From Fusobacteriaceae bacterium (GTDB lineage Bacteria > Fusobacteriota > Fusobacteriia > Fusobacteriales > Fusobacteriaceae), in contig JAFGUR010000289.1 in NCBI GenBank assembly GCA_016938425.1, positions 1-19,443 on the forward strand: a stretch of DNA of 19,443 bases. The letters run 5' to 3'. The notes beneath the pieces are model-generated. The model worked only from the letters and a program-made list of their open reading frames with translations, made no database searches and was not told the origin of the DNA. Position numbers and translations under genes: made by a program. Positions 1 through 8,728 of the stretch are shown one piece after another. Numbering within the stretch: the stretch's first letter is position 1; each line of letters opens with the position of its first letter.

Positions 1-126
1 AAAATAGTAAATTTTAATATTAAATATATTATATAATAGACTCTAGAACTCTTTGTTTAATTCAAAAAAAATATTTATAAATAATTAAAAAAAATTAATT
101 TAAATGAATAAAATTATAAATAGTAG

Positions 127-156
127 TCGACAAAACTTAAAGAATGTGTCTATAAT
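127..156 (+). promoter_or_regulatory. Probable sigma-70-type promoter of gmhB
   Basis: A -35-like box TCGACA (127-132) is separated by 18 bases from a perfect -10 box TATAAT (151-156). Transcription would begin near 163, about 30 bases before the gmhB ATG at 193, leaving room for the ribosome site at 174-180. The stretch 1-126 holds no gene or clear regulatory signal that I can support. Confidence 0.55.
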
Positions 157-192
157 ATTAAAGTTGTACACTTGGAAAGGAAAAAATATAGA

Positions 193-756
193 ATGAATAA
201 AATTGTATTTTTAGATAGAGATGGTACTGTTAATGTAGAAGTTGATTATCTTCATAAAATAGAAGATTTCAAGTTTGAAAGTGAAGCAGATAAGGCTATA
301 AAAATTTTTAATGATTTAGGTTATAAAGTGATAATTGTAACGAATCAATCGGGAATAGCAAGAGGTTATTATACAGAAGAAGATTTAGAAAAGTTACATA
401 AATATATGGATGAACAATTGAAATTATTAGGAGCAAAGGTTGAAAAATACTATTATTGTCCTCATCATCCAAAAGGAAAAATTGAGAAATATGCAATAAA
501 TTGTAATTGTAGAAAACCAGAATTAGGAATGTTTATTGATGCAATTAGAGAATTTGATATTGATTTAGAGAATTCTATTATGGTAGGAGATAAAATAAGT
601 GATTTAGAATCAGCAATAAGATTAGGAATTAAGCCTATTTTAGTAGAGACCGGTCATGGAAAAAGTGAAATAGATAAAGCTTATTTTAAAGTAGAAATTC
701 ATAAAAATTTGTATGAATTTGCAAATAATTTAAAAACAAAAAATATATTAGGATAG
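193..756 (+). CDS. gmhB: D-glycero-D-manno-heptose 1,7-bisphosphate 7-phosphatase (HAD family)
   Basis: Predicted cytosolic phosphatase that removes the C7 phosphate of heptose 1,7-bisphosphate in the ADP-heptose pathway for LPS inner core. The 187-residue product is close to the E. coli length (191). Visible are the HAD nucleophile motif with D8, D10 and T12, a T50-N-Q-S motif II region, the GmhB zinc ligands C89, H91, C104 and C106, K108 nearby, and the acidic GDK motif at 132-134. The zinc set separates it from plain histidinol phosphatases. I chose ATG 193 over an in-frame TTG at 172 because GGAAAGG (174-180) sits 12 bases upstream of the ATG and would lie inside the longer version. It has its own promoter and is followed by the murF promoter, so it is probably a separate unit. 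Its presence implies an outer membrane with heptose-containing LPS. Confidence 0.88.
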   Translation: MNKIVFLDRDGTVNVEVDYLHKIEDFKFESEADKAIKIFNDLGYKVIIVTNQSGIARGYYTEEDLEKLHKYMDEQLKLLGAKVEKYYYCPHHPKGKIEKYAINCNCRKPELGMFIDAIREFDIDLENSIMVGDKISDLESAIRLGIKPILVETGHGKSEIDKAYFKVEIHKNLYEFANNLKTKNILG

Positions 757-757
757 A

Positions 758-786
758 TTGCTCTTATAGAAAAAAAATGTTATAAT
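758..786 (+). promoter_or_regulatory. Extended -10 promoter of the murF operon
   Basis: A perfect TATAAT (781-786) is preceded by TGT (778-780), making an extended -10 element. A weak -35, TTGCTC, lies at 758-763 with a 17-base spacer. It sits in the 67-base gap between gmhB and murF and would give a leader of about 30 bases. No terminator is visible between gmhB and this promoter, so read-through from gmhB is possible. Confidence 0.6.
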
Positions 787-823
787 TAAATTTAGCTTTA
801 AAAAATACATTAAGGATGGAACT

Positions 824-2113
824 ATGAAAAAAAAATCATTAGAATTACTGATAAATGAGAATTTAGATAATATAGATAGCATAGAAAATATAGTTATGGA
901 TAGTAGAAAAATATCTAAGGGAGATGTTTTTCTAGCAATTAGAGGTGGAAATGATTTTGTAGAAGAGACCTTAGAAAAAGGTGCTAAGTTAGTTATTTGT
1001 GATGATAAAAAATATAAAGATATTAAAGATGTAATAGTGGTAGAAGATACTGTTTCATTTATGCAAAAGTGGGCTAAAAAATATTTAGAATTATTGGATA
1101 TTTTTGTTGTTGGAATTACCGGAAGCAATGGGAAAACATCTACAAAAGATGTAGTATTTGACTATTTGAGTTTGTTTAAAAATGGTAAAAAAACAGAAGG
1201 AAATTATAATAATCATATAGGATTACCTTTTACAGTTCTAAATATTTCAGAAAAAGATGAATTTGTGGTTTTAGAAATGGGAATGAGTGGTTTTGGAGAG
1301 ATAGATTTATTATCAGATATTGCAAAACCAAATATAGGAATAATAACAAATATAGGAGATTCTCATCTTGAGTTTATGAAAACAAGAGAAAATATATTCA
1401 AAGCTAAAAGTGAAATAGTTTCTCATACAAAAGAAGCCATGATAGTTAATGGAGATGATGTTTTTTTAAAAACTTTAGATGCAATAAAAATTGGATTTAA
1501 TGAAGATAATGATTATGTAATTAAAGTTTTAGAAAGTAATTCAGAACATATTGAGTTTCAGATAAAGACAAAAAATAGTTGCGATAAACTTAAGACAAAT
1601 CTTTTAGGAAAACATAATTTATTAAATATAACTACAGCATTTGCATTAATTGACAAGGTCGGATTTGACAAAGATTTAATCATAAAAAAGACCGAAGACT
1701 TAAAGTTAACAAAAATGAGATTTGAAAAAATTCAAAGAGGTAATGTTTTATATATAAACGATGCTTACAATGCAAGTCCAATATCAATGACATTTGCTAT
1801 AGAAACTTTTAAAGAGTTGCCAAAAGAAAGTAAAAAAATAGTTGTTCTTGGAGATATGTTAGAACTTGGAGAAAAAAGTAAAGAACTTCATGAAGGTTTA
1901 TATGATGTACTTTCAACAAATGATTTTGAAAAAATTTATTTATATGGACCAGAAATGAAAAATCTTTATGAAAAATTTTTAGATAAAAAAAATGTAATTC
2001 ATTTTACTGAAAAAGAAGAAATAAAAAAAGAGATAGAGAAGTTTTCTGAACCAGTATCAGTTTTATTAAAAGGTTCTAGAGGAATGAGACTTGAAAATAT
2101 TATAAAAGAATAG
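824..2113 (+). CDS. murF: UDP-N-acetylmuramoyl-tripeptide--D-alanyl-D-alanine ligase
   Basis: Cytoplasmic Mur ligase that adds the D-Ala-D-Ala dipeptide to the UDP-MurNAc-tripeptide using ATP. The 429-residue protein has the MurF N-terminal uridine-binding region, a Mur-ligase P-loop GITGSNGKTSTK at about 97-108, the central-domain stretch with NYNNHIGLP, and C-terminal-domain motifs NDAYNASP and GDMLELG. The last two are typical of MurF rather than MurE or MurD. The ATG at 824 is served by AAGGA (812-816). It is the first gene of the mur block, 15 bases before mraY. The matching dipeptide-making enzyme, Ddl, is encoded in the same block. If the host is a Fusobacterium, the third residue of the tripeptide is probably meso-lanthionine, as reported for F. 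nucleatum peptidoglycan; that is inference here. Confidence 0.95.
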   Translation: MKKKSLELLINENLDNIDSIENIVMDSRKISKGDVFLAIRGGNDFVEETLEKGAKLVICDDKKYKDIKDVIVVEDTVSFMQKWAKKYLELLDIFVVGITGSNGKTSTKDVVFDYLSLFKNGKKTEGNYNNHIGLPFTVLNISEKDEFVVLEMGMSGFGEIDLLSDIAKPNIGIITNIGDSHLEFMKTRENIFKAKSEIVSHTKEAMIVNGDDVFLKTLDAIKIGFNEDNDYVIKVLESNSEHIEFQIKTKNSCDKLKTNLLGKHNLLNITTAFALIDKVGFDKDLIIKKTEDLKLTKMRFEKIQRGNVLYINDAYNASPISMTFAIETFKELPKESKKIVVLGDMLELGEKSKELHEGLYDVLSTNDFEKIYLYGPEMKNLYEKFLDKKNVIHFTEKEEIKKEIEKFSEPVSVLLKGSRGMRLENIIKE

Positions 2114-2128
2114 GAAGTGTGAAAAACA

Positions 2129-3217
2129 ATGTTATTTTTATTACAACAACTTTTAATTAACAAGATATCTTTTATGAGGGTATTTAAGTATATAAGTGTG
2201 AGAGCAATGTTAGCTTTCTTTTTATCGTATTTTATAGTTTTATTGGTAGGTAGACCTTTTATCAAATTTTTAAGAAGAAAGAAAATTGGTGATGATATAA
2301 GAGAAGAGGGACCACAATCACATTTTTCTAAAAAAGGAACTCCTACAATGGGTGGTGTTTTAATAATAGGGTCAATTTTATTTACCACTCTTATAACAGG
2401 AAATCTTACTAATAGGTATATTTTGTCATTAATAGTAGTAACTTTGATATTTAGTGCAATAGGATTTATTGATGATTATATAAAATTTACAAAAAGTAAA
2501 AAAGGACTTTCTGGAAAGAAAAAAATCTTGGGGCAATTGATTGCCTCTGTTGTAGTTTATGTAATTTTATACACTTTTAAACCTCTTGGAAGCGAATTAA
2601 CTTTTTCAGTAGTTAACCCTTTGCTTAAAAATTCATATTTATATATTGGACCTATATTAATGTTTATATTCATTGCCTTTGTATTAGTAGGAAGTTCAAA
2701 TGCAGTAAATGTAACAGATGGTCTTGACGGTCTTGTAATTGTTCCAGTAATGATAGTTGCCTTTGTATTATTGATAGTTTCTTACTTTACAGGGAATATA
2801 AATTGGAGTAGATACTTAAATTTATACTATGTAAGTGGAACTGGTGAAATAATGGTCTATTTATCAGCTTTAATAGGTGCTGGATTAGGATTTCTTTGGT
2901 ATAATTTTTACCCTGCACAAATTTTTATGGGGGATACAGGAAGTTTAACTTTAGGTGGAGTTTTAGCAACAATTTCAATTTTCTTAAAACAAGAATTATT
3001 ATTTGCTTTAGTAGGAATAGTTTTTGTTGTGGAAGCTTTATCCGTTATACTTCAAGTATGGTCTTTTAAAAAGAGAGGGAAAAGAATATTTGCAATGGCA
3101 CCAATTCATCACCATTTTGAATTAAAAGGAATGCCTGAAACAAAAGTAACTGCTAGATTTTGGATAATTACAATAATGTTTGCTATCTTGGGAATTTTAA
3201 TTTTGAAATTGAGGTAA
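2129..3217 (+). CDS. mraY: Phospho-N-acetylmuramoyl-pentapeptide transferase
   Basis: Integral membrane enzyme that transfers phospho-MurNAc-pentapeptide from UDP to undecaprenyl phosphate, forming lipid I. The length, 362 residues, matches the family (E. coli 360). About ten hydrophobic segments are visible. Family signatures present include a cytosolic loop with GPQSHFSKKGTPTMGG (61-76), the magnesium-linked D115-D116, NAVNVTDGLDGL (191-202), D269 in FMGDTGS, and the histidine cluster H327-H329. The start at 2129 follows an AGGAAGTG ribosome site that overlaps the murF stop region. An alternative ATG (M16, at 2174) would give a more usual N-terminus but lacks a clear ribosome site. It is flanked by murF and murD with gaps of 15 and 4 bases, so co-transcription is nearly certain. 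Confidence 0.96.
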   Translation: MLFLLQQLLINKISFMRVFKYISVRAMLAFFLSYFIVLLVGRPFIKFLRRKKIGDDIREEGPQSHFSKKGTPTMGGVLIIGSILFTTLITGNLTNRYILSLIVVTLIFSAIGFIDDYIKFTKSKKGLSGKKKILGQLIASVVVYVILYTFKPLGSELTFSVVNPLLKNSYLYIGPILMFIFIAFVLVGSSNAVNVTDGLDGLVIVPVMIVAFVLLIVSYFTGNINWSRYLNLYYVSGTGEIMVYLSALIGAGLGFLWYNFYPAQIFMGDTGSLTLGGVLATISIFLKQELLFALVGIVFVVEALSVILQVWSFKKRGKRIFAMAPIHHHFELKGMPETKVTARFWIITIMFAILGILILKLR

Positions 3218-3221
3218 GAGA

Positions 3222-4517
3222 ATGAAAAAAGCTATGGTGTATGGAGCAGGTGTAAGTGGACTTGCAGCATGTGAATTATTAAAAAAAAATGGTTATGAAG
3301 TAATTTTAGTAGATGACAATAAAGGCTTATCTAGTAATGAAGCTCTAAATTACTTGGATGGAGTAGAAGTTTTTATAAAAAGTCCTGGAATTCCTTATAA
3401 TGCTTTAATTTTAGAAGTTATAAACAGAGGAATTGAGCTAATAGATGAAATAGAATTAGCTTATAGATACTCAAAAGGAAAATTTAAAATTGTTGCGGTA
3501 ACAGGAACAAATGGGAAAACGACAACAACATCTAAAATAGATGGGTTATTTAAGAAGGCAGGATTTAAATCTGAAGCAGGTGGAAACATAGGGAAACCTT
3601 TTGCTCAGATTGTTTTGGAAAATAAAGATTTAGACTTTGTTGTGCTTGAATTAAGTTCTTATCAATTGGAAAATCTTAAAGAATTTAAAGCAGATTTGTC
3701 TTTGGTGATAAATTTGTCACCAGATCATATGGACAGATACGAAAAGGTAGAAGATTATTATTTAGCAAAATTTAACATTAAAAATAATGCAACAGAAAGA
3801 GACTACTTTATTTTAAATATAGATTCAAAAGAAGTTATGGATTTATATGAAAAAAAATTGGAAAAAATCATAAAAATTAGTTCTAAAAATAATAATCAGG
3901 CAGATTTTTTTGTAGAAAACGGTTTTTTAAGAGATAAGTTTGAAGAGATATTAGAAGTAGAAAAATTATCATTAAAAGGAAAACATAACTTAGAAAATGT
4001 AATGTTTATTGTTGCTACAGCTAAAACTTTTGGGATTTCAACTGATATAATTAAAGAGTATTTATATAATACAGAGTCGTTAGAGCATAGAATGGAAGAT
4101 TTTTTAAAGGTAGAAGGAGTTACTTTTATAAATGATTCAAAAGGAACAAACATTGATAGTACAATAAAAGCTATTGAAGCATATAAAGAAAAACCAATTC
4201 TTATTTGTGGTGGAAAAGATAAACATGTTGATTTAAAACCTCTAGCAGAAGTTATAAATAAAAATGTTAAAACTTTATATCTAATTGGAGATACAGCAGA
4301 TAAAATCGAGGAGTTAGTTGTTTCTGAAGGATATGAAAAAGATAAGATATATAATTTGAAAACAATTGAGAATGTTCTAGATAAAATAAAATTTTCTACA
4401 GGTGATATAATTTTATTTTCGCCAGCTCATTCAAGTTTTGATCAATTTAAAAATTATGTTGAAAGAGGAAGAATTTTTAAAGAGTTAGTAAATAAAAAAT
4501 TTGGAAATATAGAATAA
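3222..4517 (+). CDS. murD: UDP-N-acetylmuramoyl-L-alanine--D-glutamate ligase
   Basis: Cytoplasmic ATP-dependent ligase adding D-glutamate to UDP-MurNAc-L-Ala. The 431-residue protein (E. coli 438) opens with a Rossmann-like GAGVSGLAA (8-16) of the UDP-binding domain. It then has the P-loop TGTNGKTT (94-101), the LELSSYQLE stretch and NLSPDHMDR motif of the central domain, HRMED, and the NDSKGTN and GGKDK motifs of the C-terminal domain. SSYQLE and the GGKDK stretch favour MurD over other Mur ligases. The ATG at 3222 has GAGG (3211-3214) embedded in the last codons of mraY, a sign of translational coupling. In many bacteria ftsW sits between murD and murG; here only 18 bases separate the two. 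Confidence 0.96.
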   Translation: MKKAMVYGAGVSGLAACELLKKNGYEVILVDDNKGLSSNEALNYLDGVEVFIKSPGIPYNALILEVINRGIELIDEIELAYRYSKGKFKIVAVTGTNGKTTTTSKIDGLFKKAGFKSEAGGNIGKPFAQIVLENKDLDFVVLELSSYQLENLKEFKADLSLVINLSPDHMDRYEKVEDYYLAKFNIKNNATERDYFILNIDSKEVMDLYEKKLEKIIKISSKNNNQADFFVENGFLRDKFEEILEVEKLSLKGKHNLENVMFIVATAKTFGISTDIIKEYLYNTESLEHRMEDFLKVEGVTFINDSKGTNIDSTIKAIEAYKEKPILICGGKDKHVDLKPLAEVINKNVKTLYLIGDTADKIEELVVSEGYEKDKIYNLKTIENVLDKIKFSTGDIILFSPAHSSFDQFKNYVERGRIFKELVNKKFGNIE

Positions 4518-4535
4518 AGAATAAGAGGTAAAATA

Positions 4536-5603
4536 ATGAAAAAAGTAATCTTTACAACAGGAGGCACAGGAGGGCATATCTATCCTGCTTTAGCTGTTGC
4601 AGATGAGTTAAAAAATAAAGAAGTTCAGTGTGTTTTTGTTGGAACAATGCACAGAATGGAAAAAGATATAGTTCCAAGTGCAGGATATAAATTTATAGGA
4701 TTAGATGTTGTACCTTTTAATAGTATTGGTGGTTTAATAAAACTACTGAAAGCTACTTATAAGTCATATAAAATATTTAAAGAAGAAAAACCTGATGCAA
4801 TTTTCGGATTTGGAAATTATATTTCAGTTCCAATGCTTATTGTAGCTTTTTTAACAAGAACTAAAATTTATTTACAAGAGCAAAATGCTGATTTAGGAAT
4901 GGCAAATAATTTATTTTATAGATTTTCAAAGAAAACTTTTTTAGCTTTTGAAAAAACTTATGATGATTTACCTCAAAAATATTCAAATAAGTTAAAAGTT
5001 ACAGGGAATCCTCTTAGAAAAGAGTTCATGTATTTAGATGCAAAAACAGAGAGAGAAAAACTTAAATTAAAAGATAATGAAAAATTACTTCTTATTACTG
5101 GTGGAAGTCAAGGTGCAAAAAATATAAATGATGTAGTTTTAAAACATTGGGAAAAACTATATAAAGAAAGTAATATAAGAGTTTATTGGTCAACAGGAGA
5201 AAATCATTTTGAAGAAATTAATAATAAAATTAGCAAAATGAAAGCAAATGATGTAATTAGACCATATTTTCAAAATATGCCATCTATAATGGTAGCAGCA
5301 GATTTAGTTATATGTAGAGCAGGAGCATTAACTATTTCAGAAATAATAGAACTTGAGAAGCCAAGTATATTTATCCCTTTGAGTTTAGGTGGGCAAGAAG
5401 CCAATGCAGAAATGCTTAAGGATAAAAATGCAGCGTTGGTGTATGAAAATGCTAACGTAGAAGAGGCTCTGCTTAAAGCAATAGAAATTGTAAATAATCC
5501 TGAAAAATTACAAAAAATGAAAATTAACTTGAAATCCTTTAAAGAGGGAAATGCAGTTCAACATATAATAGAAAACTTAGACATTTGGGGGAATAATAAA
5601 TAA
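4536..5603 (+). CDS. murG: Undecaprenyldiphospho-muramoylpentapeptide beta-N-acetylglucosaminyltransferase
   Basis: Peripheral membrane GT28 glycosyltransferase that converts lipid I to lipid II using UDP-GlcNAc at the inner face of the cytoplasmic membrane. The length of 355 residues equals that of the E. coli enzyme. Seen are the N-terminal glycine-rich loop GGTGGHIYPA (9-18), FGFGNYISVP, the QEQNADLGMAN acceptor-side region, a second glycine-rich loop GGSQGAKNIND at the start of the C-terminal domain, and the UDP-GlcNAc-binding RAGALTISEI followed by LGGQEANAE. Its ribosome site AAGAGG is at 4523-4528. Its stop codon shares one base with the murC start (TAATG at 5601-5605), so the two are probably translationally coupled. 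Confidence 0.96.
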   Translation: MKKVIFTTGGTGGHIYPALAVADELKNKEVQCVFVGTMHRMEKDIVPSAGYKFIGLDVVPFNSIGGLIKLLKATYKSYKIFKEEKPDAIFGFGNYISVPMLIVAFLTRTKIYLQEQNADLGMANNLFYRFSKKTFLAFEKTYDDLPQKYSNKLKVTGNPLRKEFMYLDAKTEREKLKLKDNEKLLLITGGSQGAKNINDVVLKHWEKLYKESNIRVYWSTGENHFEEINNKISKMKANDVIRPYFQNMPSIMVAADLVICRAGALTISEIIELEKPSIFIPLSLGGQEANAEMLKDKNAALVYENANVEEALLKAIEIVNNPEKLQKMKINLKSFKEGNAVQHIIENLDIWGNNK

Positions 5604-6937
5604 TGAAAAAAATATTTTTTATAGGAATTGGTGGAATAGGAATGTCAGGATTGGCTAAAATCATGGCAAAAAAAGGATATAAAGTATTTGGAACAGATTT
5701 AAAAGCTGAAGAAAAAAGAGCCGATTTTGAAAAGTTAGGAATCACAGTATTTTCAGAACATAAAGCAGAACATGTAGAAGGTATGGATACAATAATTAGA
5801 TCAACAGCAATTAAAGAAGATAATCCTGAATACAAAAGAGCATTGGAACTTGGGCTTCATATTATAAAAAGGGGAGAGTTGTTGGCTCAACTTATGAATG
5901 ATGAAGAGGGAGTGGCAATAGCTGGAACTCATGGGAAAACAACAACATCTTCAATGTTATCTGTAGCTTGTTTAAGCATTGACCCAAAAATAGTTGTTGG
6001 AGGAATAATTCCTGAGATTAACTCTAATTCGCACCCGGGAAGTAACTCAGTATTTGTTGCAGAAGCAGATGAAAGTGATAATTCATTCCTATACATATTC
6101 CCTAAATATGCAGTAATTACTAATATTGAAGAAGACCATATGGAACATCATGGAACTTTTGATAATATAAAAAATTCTTTTGTACAATTTATGGATCAGA
6201 CAGAAAAAGAGGTAATAGTAAATATAGATTGTCCTACTGTAGAGGAATTAATAAAAAATAGGGATAAAATAGTAACTTATAGTACAAAAAATGAAAAAGC
6301 AAATATTTATGCTAAAAATATAAGTGTAGATGGATTAAAAACAAAATACGAAGTGATTATTAATGGAAAAAATGTTGGAGATTTTAAATTAGCAATACCG
6401 GGAGAACATAATGTATCAAATTCATTACCTGTTATTTATTTGGCATTAAAATTTGGAGTAGAGATAGGTGAATTAAGAGAAAAACTATCAAATTTTAAAG
6501 GAGCAAGAAGAAGATTTGATGTATTATTAGATAACTCAATTCAAATAATAGATGATTATGCACATCATCCAACAGAAATATTGGCAACAGTAAAAGCAGC
6601 AAAAGAAAGATGTAAAGATAAACTTATAACAATATTTCAACCTCATAGATTTAGTAGAGTAAAATTTTTATTTGAAAAATTTGAAGGGGTTTTTGATTTA
6701 GCAGATGAAATCATGCTACTTCCAACTTATGCAGCAGGAGAAAAAGATGAGTTTGGAATTTCAAGAGAAGATTTAGCTAATAAAATAAGAGCTAATGGCT
6801 CTGTTAAACTTGTGGAGAATAGTGAAGAAATTTTAGAAGAAATTAAAGATAAAAAAGGAATGTATCTTTTTATGGGAGCTGGAGATATTAGTAAAATGGC
6901 TCATAAGATAGCAGAAACAATAGGAAGAGGTAAATAA
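5603..6937 (+). CDS. murC: UDP-N-acetylmuramate--L-alanine ligase
   Basis: First amino-acid-adding Mur ligase: attaches L-Ala to UDP-MurNAc in the cytoplasm. The 444-residue protein lies between the Bacillus and E. coli family lengths. It has an N-terminal Rossmann motif GIGGIGMSGLA (8-18), the MurC-type P-loop GTHGKTTT (108-115), the EADESDNSF central motif, NIEEDHMEHHG, the RRFD signature and DDYAHHPTEI followed by FQPHRFSR near the C-terminus. THGKT with DYAHHP distinguishes MurC from MurD and MurF. The start shares one base with the murG stop and uses a GGGGG ribosome site (5587-5591) inside murG. murB follows after three bases. MurC acts just after MurB in the pathway. Confidence 0.97.
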   Translation: MKKIFFIGIGGIGMSGLAKIMAKKGYKVFGTDLKAEEKRADFEKLGITVFSEHKAEHVEGMDTIIRSTAIKEDNPEYKRALELGLHIIKRGELLAQLMNDEEGVAIAGTHGKTTTSSMLSVACLSIDPKIVVGGIIPEINSNSHPGSNSVFVAEADESDNSFLYIFPKYAVITNIEEDHMEHHGTFDNIKNSFVQFMDQTEKEVIVNIDCPTVEELIKNRDKIVTYSTKNEKANIYAKNISVDGLKTKYEVIINGKNVGDFKLAIPGEHNVSNSLPVIYLALKFGVEIGELREKLSNFKGARRRFDVLLDNSIQIIDDYAHHPTEILATVKAAKERCKDKLITIFQPHRFSRVKFLFEKFEGVFDLADEIMLLPTYAAGEKDEFGISREDLANKIRANGSVKLVENSEEILEEIKDKKGMYLFMGAGDISKMAHKIAETIGRGK

Positions 6938-6940
6938 TAA

Positions 6941-7780
6941 ATGATAGTTTTAAAAGATGTAGAAATGAAGGAATATTCTAACATGAAAATTGGTGGAATA
7001 GGAAAAGAACTTATATTTATTGAAGAAAAAAATGAACTTAATACAGTTTTAAAAGATAAAGAAAACATTTTTGTAATTGGAAACGGAACAAATACTTTAT
7101 TAAATGATGGTAAATTGGATAAAACATTTGTCTCTCTTAAAAAACTTCAAAAAATAGAAGAACTTGGTGATAATAGAGTCAGAGTAGAAGCAGGTATTGA
7201 TTTTAATGAATTGGTTGATTATACAGGAGAAATGGATTATACTGGTTTAGAAAATTTATCTGGAATACCAGGAAGTCTTGGTGGACTTGTCTATATGAAT
7301 GGTGGAGCTTATGGTGCTGAAATATTTGACAATATTAAAGAAGTTGAAATATTAGATAATCAATTTCAATTAAGAACATTAAAAAAAGAAGAGATGTTTT
7401 TTACTTATAGAAAAACAGAAATTCAAGAAAAAAAATGGATTGTAGTAAGTGTTACTTTTAAATTTCAAAAAGGTTTTGATAAAGATAGGGTAGAAGAGCT
7501 AAGAGGAAAAAGAGAAGGAAATCATCCTTTAAATTTACCAAATTTAGGTTCAACATTCAAAAATCCTGAAGGGTATTTTTCAGCAAAATTAATTATCGAA
7601 GCTGGAATGCAAGGTGTTCAAATTGGAGGAGCACAAATATCAATGAAGCATCCAAATTTCATAGTAAATCATGGAGATGCAAAATTTGAGGATGTAGTAA
7701 ATCTTGTTAATGAAGTAAAAAAGGCAGTAAAAGAAAAAAGTGGTATAGAATTAAAAGAAGAGATAATTATTGTGAAATAG
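6941..7780 (+). CDS. murB: UDP-N-acetylenolpyruvoylglucosamine reductase
   Basis: FAD-dependent cytoplasmic enzyme that reduces UDP-GlcNAc-enolpyruvate to UDP-MurNAc with NADPH. The 279-residue length, without the extra tyrosine-loop region of the longer E. coli form, fits the shorter type II MurB. Seen are the FAD-binding GNGTNTLLND (48-57), SGIPGSLGGLVYMNGGAYG (107-125), a conserved tyrosine-arginine pair (Y156-R157), the catalytic serine in GSTFKNPEG (S204), and a C-terminal glutamate pair (E273/E274) where the family keeps a catalytic Glu. Some positions are variants of the usual motifs, for example GNGTN for GNGSN. The ribosome site AGGAAGAGG (6922-6930) lies in the end of murC. Confidence 0.94.
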   Translation: MIVLKDVEMKEYSNMKIGGIGKELIFIEEKNELNTVLKDKENIFVIGNGTNTLLNDGKLDKTFVSLKKLQKIEELGDNRVRVEAGIDFNELVDYTGEMDYTGLENLSGIPGSLGGLVYMNGGAYGAEIFDNIKEVEILDNQFQLRTLKKEEMFFTYRKTEIQEKKWIVVSVTFKFQKGFDKDRVEELRGKREGNHPLNLPNLGSTFKNPEGYFSAKLIIEAGMQGVQIGGAQISMKHPNFIVNHGDAKFEDVVNLVNEVKKAVKEKSGIELKEEIIIVK

Positions 7781-7791
7781 AGGAGAAGGTA

Positions 7792-8658
7792 ATGAAAATA
7801 GCAGTTTTAATGGGTGGAATTTCTTCAGAAAAAGAAGTATCTTTAAGAACAGGGCAAGCAATAACAAAAGCGTTACTAACAAAAGGCTATGACGCATTTT
7901 CATTAATTTTAGATAGAGATAATTTTGTTAAGGCTTTAATGGAAACAGAATATGATTTAGCATATATAGCTTTACATGGAGAGTTTGGTGAAGATGGTAG
8001 AGTACAAGGACTTTTAGATATTTTAGGTAAAAAATATACTGGAAGTGGAGCAGTAGAAAGTGGAATTACAATGGACAAAGATTTAACAAAAAAAATGTTA
8101 GATATTCATGGTATATTAAGTCCAAAAACTTATAGAAATGTAGAAGAAATTAAAAAGTATCCAGTAGTAATAAAACCAACTACAGAAGGTTCTTCAGTAG
8201 GATTATACATATGTCAAAATGATAAAGATGTAGAAAATGCTTTAAGAAATCTTCAAGGAAAAGAAATTATTATTGAAGATTTTATAAAAGGAGATGAACT
8301 AACAGTAGGAGTTTTAAATGGAGAAGCTTTAGGAGTTTTGAGAATAAAACCATTATCTGGAGTTTATGATTTTGAATCAAAATACACAAAAGGGAAAACA
8401 GAGTATGAGTTTCCAGCACAAATATCAGAAACTGCTTATAAAAAAGCAATGGAAATATCAGAGAAAGTTCATAAAGAATTAAAATTAAAGGGTGCAACAA
8501 GAAGTGACTTTATTTTAAGAGGAGAAGAATTATATTTCTTAGAAGTAAATACAAGTCCTGGAATGACTGAAACAAGTCTTTTACCTAAAATAGCTACTTT
8601 AAAAAACATTGATTTTGAAACTCTTGTAGAAAAAATAGTTTGTTCAGTTGAAAAATAA
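7792..8658 (+). CDS. ddl: D-alanine--D-alanine ligase
   Basis: ATP-grasp ligase making the D-Ala-D-Ala dipeptide that MurF attaches. The 288-residue protein is slightly shorter than E. coli DdlB (306). Visible are EKEVSLRTG near the N-terminus with E15 in the place of the family's substrate-binding Glu, the LHGEFGEDGRVQGLLD signature (61-76), VVIKPTTEGSSVG (125-137), YDFESKY (192-198) and the metal-binding EVNTSPGMTETS (251-262). Tyr198 aligns with the tyrosine of DdlB that favours D-Ala over D-lactate as second substrate, so an ordinary D-Ala-D-Ala product is predicted. The AGGAGAAGG ribosome site (7781-7789) follows directly after the murB stop. The -35 box of the next promoter lies inside its last codons. 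Confidence 0.95.
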   Translation: MKIAVLMGGISSEKEVSLRTGQAITKALLTKGYDAFSLILDRDNFVKALMETEYDLAYIALHGEFGEDGRVQGLLDILGKKYTGSGAVESGITMDKDLTKKMLDIHGILSPKTYRNVEEIKKYPVVIKPTTEGSSVGLYICQNDKDVENALRNLQGKEIIIEDFIKGDELTVGVLNGEALGVLRIKPLSGVYDFESKYTKGKTEYEFPAQISETAYKKAMEISEKVHKELKLKGATRSDFILRGEELYFLEVNTSPGMTETSLLPKIATLKNIDFETLVEKIVCSVEK

Positions 8659-8676
8659 TGAAAAAAATGTTATATT
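8648..8676 (+). promoter_or_regulatory. Extended -10 promoter for ftsQAZ, starting inside ddl
   Basis: TTGAAA (8648-8653) and TATATT (8671-8676) are separated by exactly 17 bases, with TGT (8668-8670) making an extended -10. The -35 lies in the last codons of ddl. Transcription would start near 8683, leaving a leader of about 46 bases before ftsQ. The 70-base gap between ddl and ftsQ holds no terminator, so both the mur transcript and this promoter could feed ftsQAZ. Confidence 0.7.
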
Positions 8677-8728
8677 AGGAATAGTAAAAAAATAAAATGG
8701 AAAATTACGCATAAAATAAGGAGAAAAA

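Noticed and set aside
172..192. Longer gmhB start at TTG 172
   Set aside because: The ribosome site GGAAAGG lies inside it and the family N-terminus begins at ATG 193.
104..196. A 30-codon open frame from ATG 104 whose stop overlaps the gmhB start, beginning with the same 12 bases as gmhB
   Set aside because: There is no ribosome site before 104, the gmhB promoter lies within it, and the shared 12 bases are low-complexity AT-rich sequence likely to recur by chance.
748..1128. Minus-strand open frame opposite murF
   Set aside because: It mirrors a well-conserved gene, has no recognisable domains and no sensible neighbours; such antisense frames are common in this composition.
1999..2388. Minus-strand 129-codon open frame across the murF-mraY junction
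   Set aside because: It is antisense to two clear genes and shows no family signature.
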